From NCBI GenBank assembly GCA_033239125.1, contig BSWB01000002.1, positions 9,643,001 through 9,707,000 of the forward strand: DNA of 64,000 bases. Direction: 5' to 3'. Positions 35,864 to 47,372 of the stretch are shown one piece after another; the first letter of the stretch is position 1; each line of letters begins with the position of its first letter. The position numbers and the translations under genes were made by a program. This DNA is from Fagopyrum homotropicum. Taxonomy: Eukaryota > Streptophyta > Magnoliopsida > Caryophyllales > Polygonaceae. A model generated the notes under the pieces. It was not told the origin of the DNA, made no database searches, and worked only from the letters and a program-made list of their open reading frames with translations.

Positions 35864-37273
35864 TTGAAGATGAGTTCTGACAGATTGTTAGCCCTTAGAG
35901 ATATATCCTCTCCTTCCCCTTCTTCTTCCTCATCCCGACCTTCTATCCCGGTGATCCATGAGAGACACCGGGTAGATTATGATCGTATTGCTAGTCGTCC
36001 AATTATCGCTCCTAGATTTCTGGATATTTCTGCCTTTGACTGTCTCCACGTTGATGGAGATATTAGGAGGATGATCACCACCGTCGGGCTGGATCAGTTT
36101 ACTGAGATCCGAGCCCCAGCCTACCTTGAGCCGACCCTCGAGTTTGTCAGTTCCTTCACTTACCTCCCCACAGAGAGGGCTGTGAAGTACCGGTTGATGA
36201 ACCGGAACTACTTAGTACCTCTAGACCACTGGAGAGACATCTTTGGCTTCCCTACCCCCACTGCTGTAGATTTCCCGACCCGAGCTGTAGCTAGAGAGTT
36301 CTGGGGTCAGATCGCCCACATTACAGAGCACGCAGATAGGTGGCGCCCTGGTGATTCCAGGGCGAAGCTTATTTATCATCTAGCCTTTCGATTGGTACAC
36401 AGGATCTTCAGCGAGACGCTTCTGGCGCGTACTGAGACGCCCCAGAAGGTTCGACAGGGGGAGCTCTTCTCTTTATACTGCATGGTCACAGGTGGATACC
36501 CTGACTTTGGATTGATGCTGGCAGAGGATCTGCACAGGATCAAGGCCAAAGGGAAGGGAGATATATGCTGCGGAGGGATAGTGACCCATATCGCTAGGTA
36601 TCAGGATATGGATCAGAGTAGGTGTACCATGGTGGCGGCTGCCAAGCCGCTCGGACTTCAGGAGATGATTACATGGAGGATTCTAGTTCCCCGTGGTTTG
36701 ACTACACCTTACGTCGCTATGCCATGGGAGCTGACTGCACCTCAGGGCATCAGATGGTCTGCACAGTTCTCTGTCTTTGATCCACACTACTGGCAGACAG
36801 CATGGGCTCCACTTATGGAGGATTACAGAGAGGCAGCAGCTGCCCCTACTGAGGCTGAGGAGGAGGTTGAGGACGAGGACGACGATGATGATGATACAGT
36901 AGATGAGAGAGGAGGTGGCGTCCCGATGGACACAGGTACAGATACAGCTGGGACGAGCGCGCCACCTATTATAGATTTGGATGATGACGAGGAGGACACT
37001 GAGCCGGCGCCAGCTGAGGCGTCTCCAGTCAGACCTGCTAGACGCAGGAGGCGTGGAGTTAGGGACAGAGCTGCACACCGACGGATCGATGACCTGACGG
37101 ATCAGGTTATCGACTCATATGCTACACTTTCGCTGGATATCCGCGAGATGCAGGAGCGGCAGCATCATCAGCACATGATGGCTCAGCTACAGTTTGAGCG
37201 TATCATGGGCCATCCCTATGACCCGACTCAGTACCCCTACATACCACCACCACCACCGGATCGAGACTACTGA
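35864..37273 (+). CDS. LARD ORF-b: Athila ORF1-like / plant transposon protein
   Basis: 469 aa, intact. The N-terminus is Ser-rich. The core (residues about 40-310) includes PRFLDISAFDCLHVDGDIRR, FVSSFTYLPTERAVKYRLMN, VPLDHWRDIFGFP, AKLIYHLAFRLVHRIFSETL and LFSLYCMVTGGYPDFGLMLA. It resembles the Athila ORF-1 family and, at the AKLIYHLAFRLV...TGGYPDFG part, the copia third ORF (AKIVFTLLARCV...LTGYPIDV). An acidic run (EEEVEDEDDDDDDTVDE), a basic patch (PVRPARRRRRGVRDR), a helical segment (MQERQHHQHMMAQLQFERIM) and a proline-rich end (YPYIPPPPPDRDY) follow. It has no signal peptide or clear membrane span. The codons in frame before the first Met at 35864 lie in the GC-rich leader; Met3 is an alternative start. 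The role is unknown; retention in a non-autonomous element suggests a trans-acting or cis-required protein. Confidence 0.75.
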   Translation: MKMSSDRLLALRDISSPSPSSSSSRPSIPVIHERHRVDYDRIASRPIIAPRFLDISAFDCLHVDGDIRRMITTVGLDQFTEIRAPAYLEPTLEFVSSFTYLPTERAVKYRLMNRNYLVPLDHWRDIFGFPTPTAVDFPTRAVAREFWGQIAHITEHADRWRPGDSRAKLIYHLAFRLVHRIFSETLLARTETPQKVRQGELFSLYCMVTGGYPDFGLMLAEDLHRIKAKGKGDICCGGIVTHIARYQDMDQSRCTMVAAAKPLGLQEMITWRILVPRGLTTPYVAMPWELTAPQGIRWSAQFSVFDPHYWQTAWAPLMEDYREAAAAPTEAEEEVEDEDDDDDDTVDERGGGVPMDTGTDTAGTSAPPIIDLDDDEEDTEPAPAEASPVRPARRRRRGVRDRAAHRRIDDLTDQVIDSYATLSLDIREMQERQHHQHMMAQLQFERIMGHPYDPTQYPYIPPPPPDRDY

Positions 37274-38750
37274 GGAGCTGCAGGACTTTATTATTATATC
37301 TTTTTTATGCAGTTCGGCTTTTATTCGGTGAGTTCTCTTGTTTAGACTTTTATTATACCCACTGGGACAGTGTGTCTCAAGTATGGGGTGTTTGTTATTT
37401 GACTACTTGACTACGTGATGTATTCGACTACTTTTGATGTATTATATTTATCGGATATTTTCATATTTATGCTTCATTTGCCTTTATATGATTATCTGAT
37501 ATTACATGCATACCTACAGGTTATTTGATTGAGAAAAACGTCGAAACCGAAAAAAAAAAAAATGGTTTTAAAAAATTTTTTGACCTCGACCGGGGAGATT
37601 CTGGCCAAACGAGGTGTTTCACCTCGGTTGAACCAGGAACACCTCGACCGAGGTGTGTTAACTGAGAGTTTTCGAAAGCGATTTTGTGTTACTTATCTGG
37701 ATATGATCTCAGTGAAGATCTTGTTTACTGACTGGTTTTAGATTCTTTATGTGTTTGAAAGGTTTTATAATATGTTTAAGTTGCTAAATGCTTTGTTTGA
37801 AATTATTGGCATGTTTAATACTTTGTTTTTATCCAAATTATGTTGAATTTGAAGGTTGGCACCGCAGGTTAAGTTCTCTCACGTTCTTCTTGGAAAGACC
37901 AAGGCAATTCATTCTCTTCTTCTTCTTCTTCTTGATCATGCTTAGCCCCTCATATACATTTTGCCTCCCTTTACCTATCCGGGAATTAGGAAGCAAGCGA
38001 AGTGGTGAAAGCAATGAAGTCAAAATTGAGAAGTGGGCTGGAAGTGAAAGTTTTAGAAAGCAATAATAGGTTTGGGGAAGTCAATCATGAAGATGAGTAA
38101 CTCGGCACCATTCACATAGCCGGGTGTTTGTGTCTTGCCAAAGTCGGATTGAGCGATATTCCTATCGGGTCATGGTATGTGCATCAAGGGTTTGATGCAT
38201 CTCGAGAAATTGATGATTGCGGATTTCCTAGGCTTCGGTTATTGTGCACCTCTGTCCATGCATCCCAAAAAGTAAAGTAAAAGAAAAGTGCGAAATAAGC
38301 AAAGCTTATTGGTGGAAGGTGTTGCAAGTCAAAGTGAAAGTGAAGTTCATCCTTTTCCCGGATTCCAGCACCACATTACCTTACATACATCCCTACCCTA
38401 CACGTTTCTTGACCTTTTCTTTAGGGAAGCCCTTGAGACCTTGAGCTTGTTGATTGACTTAGCGGTTTAAATCGGATTATACATGATTAATTTTGATAAT
38501 TATGATTTATTATACATTCTATGATTTTATGCAAAGATGAACGACTTTCCTATATTTATAAAATGTTTTGATCATATTGAGTTTTTAAATTCCAGGAAGT
38601 ATTCTCTTAGAGTGATCTATGATAGTTGCACACCATAAAGTATTTTTGAAAGGCTTTTTCATTGATTTTCTTGACTTATAATCCATTCTATCTTGTCTTC
38701 TATATGAGGAACTTGCTTGGGGACAAGCAAGGGCTAAGTATGGGGTATTT
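37274..38750 (+). other. LARD 3' untranslated interior up to the polypurine-like tract
   Basis: Contains three more CCTCGACC(G)GAGG words at 37583-37655, an A-rich run (37549-37561) and a CTT repeat near 37914-37937. A 92-codon frame (37788-38066) is open in both copies but looks like chance. It ends GCAAGGGCTAAGTATGGGG directly before the 3' LTR, the likely plus-strand primer. Confidence 0.55.
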
Positions 38751-40491
38751 TGATAGCATGAATTATAGTCTATATTTTGGGGCTTGTTTGGACGTTTTAT
38801 CTTTCATAATCTGCATGTTTGTATGTACATTATGTGATTTTGCTACCATTTCATCTACCTTTGCGAGAATCGAGGTCTACACCTAGTTTCGTTATAATTG
38901 CAGGTAATATGGTACGTTTTGCATCAAAAAGGAGCAAAAAGGAGTCATGAGTCATTTGGAGCTACATCCAGGAAGCATAGCCATGAATTAAAGATTTACT
39001 TTGGGCCAGTTTTGAGAGATTTCACATTCAGTTGTGACTCACCTCGGTTGACCAGAGATTCACCTCGACCGAGGTGATCCAGAGAGGCCGACTCGACCGA
39101 GGCGAAAACCTAGGACGCGGCGAGAATATTTTATTCTTGGAAGAGATCTTTTAAATTTGGAAAGTGATCTTATATTTTTGGGCTTGGCTCCTGGAAGGAA
39201 GGAGATATGCAGAATCATATATTTTACCTATATTTATGGGAAAATATCTTTCTAAGATTTATTATATTTGGAGGATTTATTTTCCTATAAAAAGGGTCGG
39301 ATTTCCCACAATTCTAACATCCCGCATACACCGATCATCCGCTATCAGCGCAAGAAGCAGCATACTCCAATTTGGGAGAGAGTTGAAGAACCTTTTTGAA
39401 GGTTGAAGGAAGATTGAAGTTCATAGCTTTTATAGCTTTATTGAAGGGTTTTGTAAGATTGTCTTCAATTCCCTCAATTGTTGTCTTGTCTTGTTGGATT
39501 ATTATCCAAGGAACGCTTTGTTGTGATATTTGATTCAGTTATTGAAGTCTTTTCATTAAATTCTTCTTTGTTCAAATATTCACCTTCTTCCCATATATTT
39601 TAATACTTTCATAATGATGATGAGTGGCTAATTTCCTTGTGTAATTTTAGGGTGATTGGCTGAAGGTTGTGGGAAAAACAATGATAGAATAATCATAGAT
39701 TCCAGTAGGATCCTGAAAGTTCGAGTCTTTAACCTTAACCCTAAGCATCTCGTTCGGTTGATGAACATCTCGGCCGGGGTGGAATTCTTCTGACCGAGGT
39801 GACTTATTTGACCCGTAACTGAGAGTTAAGTGTTAGAGTTTGCCAAATCCTATTCTTATTTCATCTTACTGGTTCAATGCAAGCTTAGGATGAGACTTAC
39901 CCGGTAATTCCTTAGTTTGTGTACTAACGATCATAAGTGTAGGTAATAAAGGTTTATCCTTTATTGGGGTTTGAGTGTGCTTTCATCCCATCTTTGTGAG
40001 TTAGCCTGAGACTTACCCGGTAAAGGTTGGTTCTATTCCCTTAGATGGTATGTTAGTTTGAGGTTATAGTTTATTATCTTGATTCCTTGAGACTTACCCG
40101 GTAATAGGAGTTGCGGTTTAGGATTAGTGTGTAGTGAGACTTACCCGGTGATCTACTCCACTTAGTAACACCTTCCCCACGCAAAAATCTCAGCTTTGTC
40201 CGCTTATCTATAGATCTTGAGTTGGAACCACGACTAGATGCTTTAATCCCTAGAATTACATGCTTGCTTTATTTGACATCTTATTCATCTTTGATTGTGT
40301 TAATCGCTCTTGTGGTTAGAACTAACGTAGCATACTGTGTTGACTTTGTTTCACCGAGTCCCTGTGATCGACCCCTGAAATTTTTTTGCTTTTACTACGA
40401 TTGACCCGTACACTGCGGGTTCGCATCCTTGTTTTAAGCTTAAGTCTAGGGTTATAAATTTAAAGCTTGCACACACCGTTTGGAGCGAACA
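38751..40491 (+). repeat. 3' LTR of LARD copy A
   Basis: Same length as the 5' LTR (1741 bp) and almost identical. Differences seen include the regions around 39235, 39266, 39405, 39648, 40071 and 40377-40385. Confidence 0.95.
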
Positions 40492-40496
40492 ATGAC

Positions 40497-40722
40497 CTTG
40501 ACCGTCACCCGATGCATCACTCATAATTGTCCACTCACCCGACCCACCACCGCTAAGGGTCTCAACTGCCTCCAATCCACCCACATCTAAACGAATGAAG
40601 CGGGTGGATCGAGTGAGATTTCGGGTGATCTACATCTTATTATAAATTTGAAAAAAAAATGAAATTATAACTGAAAATTAAGGGCATACTTAAATCCAAC
40701 AAAAAATATCATAAGAGTACAA
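40497..40722. other. Host or older-repeat DNA between LARD A and the solo LTR
   Basis: Joined to 32090-32123 across the LARD, this reads as one GGATCGAGTGG / CACCCGA-rich sequence. It is probably an old dispersed repeat that LARD A entered. No gene is seen. Confidence 0.4.
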
Positions 40723-42489
40723 TGTTCGCTCCAAACGGTGTGTGCAAGCTTTAAATTTATAACCCTAGATGTAAGCTTAAAAAAGGATGCGAACCCGCAG
40801 TGTACGGGTCAATCGTAGTAAAAAGCAAGGAATTCTAGGGGTCGATCACAGAGACTTAGTGAAACAAAGCAGGTATAGGTTGTCTATGCAACTACTAACC
40901 ACAAAAGCGATTAAACAATCAAAGGTGATAAAGAGTCAATTAAGGAAATATGCAATTCTAGGGATTAAAGCATCTAGTTGTGGTTCCAACTCAAGATCTA
41001 AAGATAAAGTGGACAAAGCTGAGATTTTTGCAAGGGAAGGTGTTTCTAAAGTGGAATAGATCACCGGGTAAGTCTCACTACTCACTAATCCCAAACCGTA
41101 ACTCCTATTACCGGGTAAGTCTCAAGGAATCAAGGTAAAGAACCTATAACCTCAAACTAATACTCCTACTAAGGGAATAGAATCAACCTTTACCGGGTAA
41201 GTCTCAGGCTATAACTCACAAAGATGGAATGAAAGCACACTCAAACCCCAATAAAGGATAAACCTTTATTACCTATTGCTTATGATCTTGGGTAAACAAA
41301 CAAAGGAATTACCGGGTAAGTCTCATCCTAGGCTTGCATTGAACCATGAAAGGTGTAATAAGAATAGGATTTGGCAAACTCTAACACTTAACTCTCAGTT
41401 TCGGATCAGGTAAGTCACCTCGGTCAGAAGAATTCCACCCCGGCCGAGATTTTTATCGACTGAGCGAGATGTTTTAGGGTTAAGGATAATGACTCGAGCT
41501 TTCAGGGTCCTACTGTGATTAAGATTATTCTATCATTGTTTTTCCCACAACCTTCAGCCAATCACCCTAGAATCACACAAAGAGATTAGCCACTCATCAT
41601 CATGAAAGTAATAATCAAATATATGGGAAGAAAGAGAATAATCGAACAAGAAAACTTTAAGAGAAAGGCTTCAATAACTGAATCAATTATTAATCAAACA
41701 GGCGTTCCTTGGATCAAAATCCAATAAGACAATCAACGATGAAGGGAATCTAAGAAAATCTTACAAAACCCTTCACAAAAGCTATAAAAGCTATCAACTT
41801 TCTTCCTTCAATCTTCCTTCAACCTTCAAAGAGGTTCTTCAAATCTTCCAACTATAGTGGGGTAAAACAGCTGCTAAAAGCGTCTTCCGGGTGATAGCGG
41901 ATGTCGAATTTGTGGGAAATCCAACCCTTTTTATAGGAAAATTACCCTCCAAAGATAAGATATCTTAGAAAGATTTTTTCCCATAAAAATAGGTAAAATA
42001 TATGAGCTAAATTATCTTCTTCCTTCCAGGAATCCAACCTAAAAATATAAGATCCTCTTTCCAAAAATAAAAGATCTCAACCAAGAATAAAATATCCTTG
42101 CCGCGTCCAAGGTGTTCGCCTCGGTCGAGTCAGCTCCTCTGGATCACCTCGGTCGAGATGGTACTGTAACTGACCGAGGTGAATCACAACTGAATGTGAA
42201 ATCTCTCAAATCTGGTCCAAAGTGAATCTTCAATCCATTTTCATGATTCCTGGATTCTTCCTTAAGCTCCTGAATGTAGCTCCAATGACTCCTTAGATCT
42301 TTTTGCTCCTTTTTTATGCAAAACGTGCCATTTTTCCTACGATTACAACGAAACTTGGTGTAGACCTCGATTCCCGCAAAGGTAGATGAAACGACAATAT
42401 AATCACATAATATACATTCAAACATGCAGATTATTGAAGATAAAACGTCTAAACGGGCCCCAAAATATAGACAATAATTCATGCTATCA
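40723..42489 (-). repeat. Solo LTR of the LARD family
   Basis: A complete LTR in reverse orientation (plus strand starts TGTTCGCTCCAAACGG, ends CATGCTATCA), 1767 bp, flanked by a perfect 5-bp TSD TACAA (40718-40722 and 42490-42494). It is clearly more diverged than the LTRs of copies A and B. It retains the CCGGGTAAGTCTC repeats, the inverted TATA and the CTCGGTCGAG words. A solo LTR with matching TSD marks an older insertion reduced by LTR-LTR recombination. Confidence 0.95.
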
Positions 42490-43369
42490 TACAACACTAT
42501 AATCAAGCAAGATCCAAAATCTAAAATTATAATGAATCAATCATATGGACCGAAATATGCTAGCAAATAAAATATAGGGTTTACTTTTATATATTTTATA
42601 TAGTATGGAAATAAAGGTTAAACTTTTATATATAAAATCTACAAATATTAAAGATATATATAATTTTAAGATGGTGAATATGAGTCGGAAGGATGTATGG
42701 AAGATGGGTTAGACGATGGGTAGATGATACGCTCGCCCGGATCCTACCCGATCCACCATCGTTTATTAACCACCCATCTTTTAACGATTTTTCATCGTTT
42801 TTCGTTATATCGGATGGCCATACATTCGTTAAATATGGGTGGAATTGTCATCATTATTTATCAATAACACATCCACAATATTGATTACAACAAAGAACAA
42901 GATGGTAATATCAAAAATTAGAATTCGAAGAGGAATATGAACTCGGGTAAAAACTCGAGAATAATGGAGAAGTTGAAAATGATTGCACTAGTAATATTCC
43001 CTACAATAAGGATAGTGTATATATCGTGGGGATTTTTTTTCATTGTCCTCTTCTTCCTTTGAAGCTATCAATTTTGCGAGCCCAATTTCGATCGAGAGGA
43101 AGTGCCTAGATTCAAACGGGAAGGAGGAGTTCTTGCTTTGTTGGCTCTAGCTCGAAGGAAAGAGGAGAAATAGTTGTGGTTTCAAACTACGCCTGTTTTT
43201 TTAAAAATAATAAATTAGGCCGCGGTTTTAAACGGTTGATTACGCACAAAAAAATTCAAAACAAAGTCGTAGTTTAATACTACGAGTTATTCATAAAAAA
43301 TCCTATTTTTAAACTACGAGTCTGCTCCGACCCTCATTGTCTTCCTATTCTCGAAAGAAGTGTTGTTAT
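42490..43369. other. Intergenic repeat-like DNA
   Basis: No gene is recognised. 42690-42880 is rich in GATGGGT / ACCCATC words similar to the DNA around 40500-40640. 43150-43330 repeats short TTTAAACTACG / CGTAGTTTAA words, as in subterminal repeats of DNA transposons, but no ends are defined. Confidence 0.4.
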
Positions 43370-44146
43370 TGTAACAACCGGTGCTCTTTAAGAGGCACCG
43401 TGACTGCACCTCCGTCACCCACGGTCGCGGCACCGCAGGCGTGCACAAGTTTGGCCGCGGTCGCGGTGAAACTGATGTTGTGGCCGATCTTTTAGCCGAC
43501 TTTCTTTTCCTTTGCTTCTTTCTTAAGTTTTCTATCTTTTCCGTCTTAAGGGTGTAAACCCCATCTGAGACACCTCTTCCTTCTCTCTCACGTTCATCCT
43601 TCCTCTCTTCTTCTTTCTTCTTCGATCTTCTTCCCAACCTAAGGATTTGTGAATGAGTGTGTTGTTGTGGACTGTTGCAAGGTGGTAGCAACCAAGACTT
43701 TTTCTTCTAAACATCCCGAGGAAGTAGTAAGCCATATTCTTCTTTCTTTCTTGTTCTCTTCTTTTCTTTATTATGGATCAACCAAGGAGATTCCTTGCTT
43801 ATTTGTCTTCTCTTAGTGTTGGTGTGTGTTGAATCCAAGATACTTCCTTGGTGCCTTCAGAAGAGAAGTAGGAGATCGAGTGTGAGATTTGTCGACTGAA
43901 GGGATACAAGTTGTGTTATGTTGTGTGGCCTCACCCGTGTCTGTTCCTTGCGACTTCCCCGCCTCCTTTGGTATCACCGCACCCATGCCTGCAACAGCCA
44001 TAGTCACGGCGTCTCGCGCCTTGTCGTCGCGCTCACGCCTTTCCTCTTCCGCGGTTGCGGCTTACCTTTGAGTGTGCCAACTTCTTGGTATGTTTTCCTT
44101 CCTTCTTACCTTAGTACCTTAGGGGTAGAATCATGTAAGGTGGGGA

Positions 44147-45894
44147 TGTTCGCTCCAAACGGTGTGTGCAAGCTTTAAATTTATAACCCTAGACTTAAGC
44201 TTAAAACAAGGATGCGAACCCGCAGTGTACGGGTCAATCGTAGTAAAAGCAAGAAAATTCCAGGGGTCGATCACAGGGACTCGGTGAAACAAAGTCAACA
44301 CAGTATGCTACGTTAGTTCTAATCACAAGAGCGATTAACACAATCAAAGATGAATAAGATGTCAAATAAAGCAAGCATGTAATTCTAGGGATTAAAGCAT
44401 CTAGTTGTGGTTCCAACTCAAGATCTATAGATAAGCGGACAAAGCTGAGATTTTTGCGTGGGGAAGGTGTTACTAAGTGGAGTAGATCACCGGGTAAGTC
44501 TCACTACACACTAATCCTAAACCGCAACTCCTATTACCGGGTAAGTCTCAAGGAATCAAGATAATAAACTATAACCTCAAACTAACATACCATCTAAGGG
44601 AATAGAACCAACCTTTACCGGGTAAGTCTCAGGCTAACTCACAAAGATGGGATGAAAGCACACTCAAACCCCAATAAAGGATAAACCTTTATTACCTACA
44701 CTTATGATCGTTAGTACACAAACTAAGGAATTACCGGGTAAGTCTCATCCTAAGCTTGCATTGAACCAGTAAGATGAAATAAGAATAGGATTTGGCAAAC
44801 TCTAACACTTAACTCTCAGTTACGGGTCAAATAAGTCACCTCGGTCAGAAGAATTCCACCCCGGCCGAGATGTTCATCAACCGAACGAGATGCTTAGGGT
44901 TAAGGTTAAAGACTCGAACTTTCAGGATCCTACTGGAATCTATGATTATTCTATCATTGTTTTTCCCACAACCTTCAGCCAATCACCCTAGAATTACACA
45001 AGGAAATTAGCCACTCATCATCATTATGAAAGTATTAAAATATATGGGAAGAAGGTGAATATTTGAACAAAGAAGAATTTAATGAAAAGACTTCAATAAC
45101 TGAATCAAATATCACAACAAAGCGTTCCTTGGATAATAATCCAACAAGACAAGACAACAATTGAGGGAATTGAAGACAATCTTACAAAACCCTTCAATAA
45201 AGCTATAAAAGCTATGAACTTCAATCTTCCTTCAACCTTCAAAAAGGTTCTTCAACTCTCTCCCAAATTGGAGTATGCTGCTTCTTGCGCTGATAGCGGA
45301 TGATCGGTGTATGCGGGATCTAAGCACGATTGGATTTGTGGAAAATCCAACCCTTTTTATAGGAAAATAACCCTCCAAAGATAATAAATCTTAGAAAGAT
45401 ATTCTCCCATAAATATAGGTAAAATATATGATTCTGCATATCTCCTTCCTTCCAGGAGCCAAGCCCAAAAATATAAGATCACTTTCCAATTTTAAAAGAT
45501 CTCAGCCAAGAATAAAATATTCTCGCCGCGTCCTAGGTGTTCGCCTCGGTCGAGTCGGCGTCTCTGGATCACCTCGGTCGAGATGAATCTCTGGTCAACC
45601 GAGGTGAGTCACAACTGAATGTGAAATCTCTCAAAACTGGCCCAAAGTAAATCCTTAATCCATGGCTATGCTTCCTGGATGTAGCTCCAAATGACTCTTG
45701 ACTTCTTTTGCTCCTTTTTGATGCAAAACGTACCATATTACCTGCAATTACAACGAAACTAGGTGTAGACCTCGATTCTCGCAAAGGTAGATGAAATGGC
45801 AGTAAAATCACATAATGTACATACAAATATGCAGATTATTGAAGATAAAACGTTCAAACAAACCCCAAAATATAGACTATAATTCATGCTATCA
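44147..45894 (-). repeat. 3' LTR of LARD copy B
   Basis: Plus strand starts TGTTCGCTCCAAACGG and ends CATGCTATCA. It contains a GGATCTAAGCACGATTGG segment near 45317 that is absent from the LTRs of copy A. Confidence 0.93.
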
Positions 45895-47372
45895 AAATAC
45901 CCCATACTTAGCCCTTGCTTGTCCCCAAGCAAGTTCCGCATATAGAAGACAAGATAGAATGGATTATAAGTCAAGAAAATCAATGAAAAAGCCTTTCAAA
46001 AACATTTTATGGTGTGCAACTACCATAGATCACTCTAAGAGAGTACTTCCTGGAATTTTAAAAACTCAACATGATCAAAACATTTTATAAATATAGGAAA
46101 GTCGTTCATCTTTGCATAAAATCATAGAATGTATAATAAATCATAATTATCAAAATTAATCATGTATAATCCGATTTAAACCGCTAAGTCAATCAACAAG
46201 CTCAAGGTCTCAAGGGCTTCCCTAAAGAAAAGGTCAAGAAACGTGTAGGGTAGGGATGTATGTAAGGTAATGTGGTGCTGGAATCCGGGAAAAGGATGAA
46301 CTTCACTTTCACTTTGACTTGCAACACCTTCCACCAATAAGCTTTGCTTATTTCGCACTTTTCTTTTACTTTACTTTTTGGGATGCATGGACAGAGGTGC
46401 ACAATAACCGAAGCCTAGGAAATCCGCAACATCAATTTCTCGAGATGCATCAAACCCTTGATGCACATACCATGACCCGATAGGAATATCGCTCAATCCG
46501 ACTTTGGCAAGACACAAACACCCGGCTATGTGAATGGTGCCGAGTTACTCATCTTCATGATTGACTTCCCAAAACCTATTATTGCTTTCTAAAACTTTCA
46601 CTTCCAGCCCACTTCTCAATTTTGACTTCATTGCTTTCACCACTTCGCTTGCTTCCTAATTCCCGGATAGGTAAAGGGAGGCAAAATGTATATGAGGGGC
46701 TAAGCATGATCAAGAAGAAGAAGAAAAAGAGAATGAATTGCCTTGGTCTTTCCAAGAAGAACGTGAGAGAACTTAACCTGCGGTGCCAACCTTCAAATTC
46801 AACATAATTTGGATAAAAACAATGTATTAAACATGCCAATAATTTCAAACAAAGCATTTAGCAACTTAAACATATTATAAAACCTTTCAAACACATAAAG
46901 AATCTAAAACCAGTCAGTAAACAAGATCTTCACTGAGATCATATCCAGATAAGTAACACAAAATCGCTTTCGAAAACTCTCAGTTAACACACCTCGGTCG
47001 AGGTGTTCCTGGTTCAACCGAGGTGAAACACCTCGTTTGGCCAGAATCTCCCCGGTCGAGGTCAAAAAATTTTTTAAAACCATTTTTTTTTTTTTTCGGT
47101 TTCGACGTTTTTCTCAATCAAATAACCTGTAGGTATGCATGTAATATCAGATAATCATATAAAGGCAAATGAAGCATAAATATGAAAATATCCGATAAAT
47201 ATAATACATCAAAAGTAGTCGAATACATCACGTAGTCAAGTAGTCAAATAACAAACACCCCATACTTGAGACACACTGTCCCAGTGGGTATAATAAAAGT
47301 CTAAACAAGAGAACTCACCGAATAAAAGCCGAACTGCATAAAAAAGATATAATAATAAAGTCCTGCAGCTCC

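Larger units (their letters stand above)
32124..40491 (+). mobile_element. Athila/Tat-derived non-autonomous LTR retrotransposon (LARD), copy A, 8.37 kb
   Basis: LTRs of 1741 bp (32124-33864 and 38751-40491), TSD ATGAC (32119-32123 and 40492-40496) and PBS TGGCGCCGTTGCCGGGGA (33871-33888), the form typical of Athila/Tat Gypsy elements, define a complete insertion. The 4.9-kb interior has no protease, RT or RNase H. It carries a 358-aa ORF whose C-terminal half is an integrase remnant, the conserved post-pol sequence GCGCTTCTTGGGAGGCAACC (35108-35127), and a 469-aa ORF. The LTRs differ at only about ten positions by eye, so the insertion is young. It must be mobilised by an autonomous relative. 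Confidence 0.93.

Noticed and set aside
36683..37078. 131-codon antisense frame in LARD ORF-b (and 47568-47963)
   Set aside because: Antisense of the acidic-run codons; no recognisable protein.
37788..38066. 92-codon frame with an F-rich run, present in both LARD copies
   Set aside because: The hydrophobic run comes from a CTT repeat; no start context or homology is seen, and the two copies are nearly identical DNA anyway.
43889..44178. Small frames before LARD B
   Set aside because: They lie in the putative split LTR and the last one runs into the LARD LTR; no gene structure is seen.
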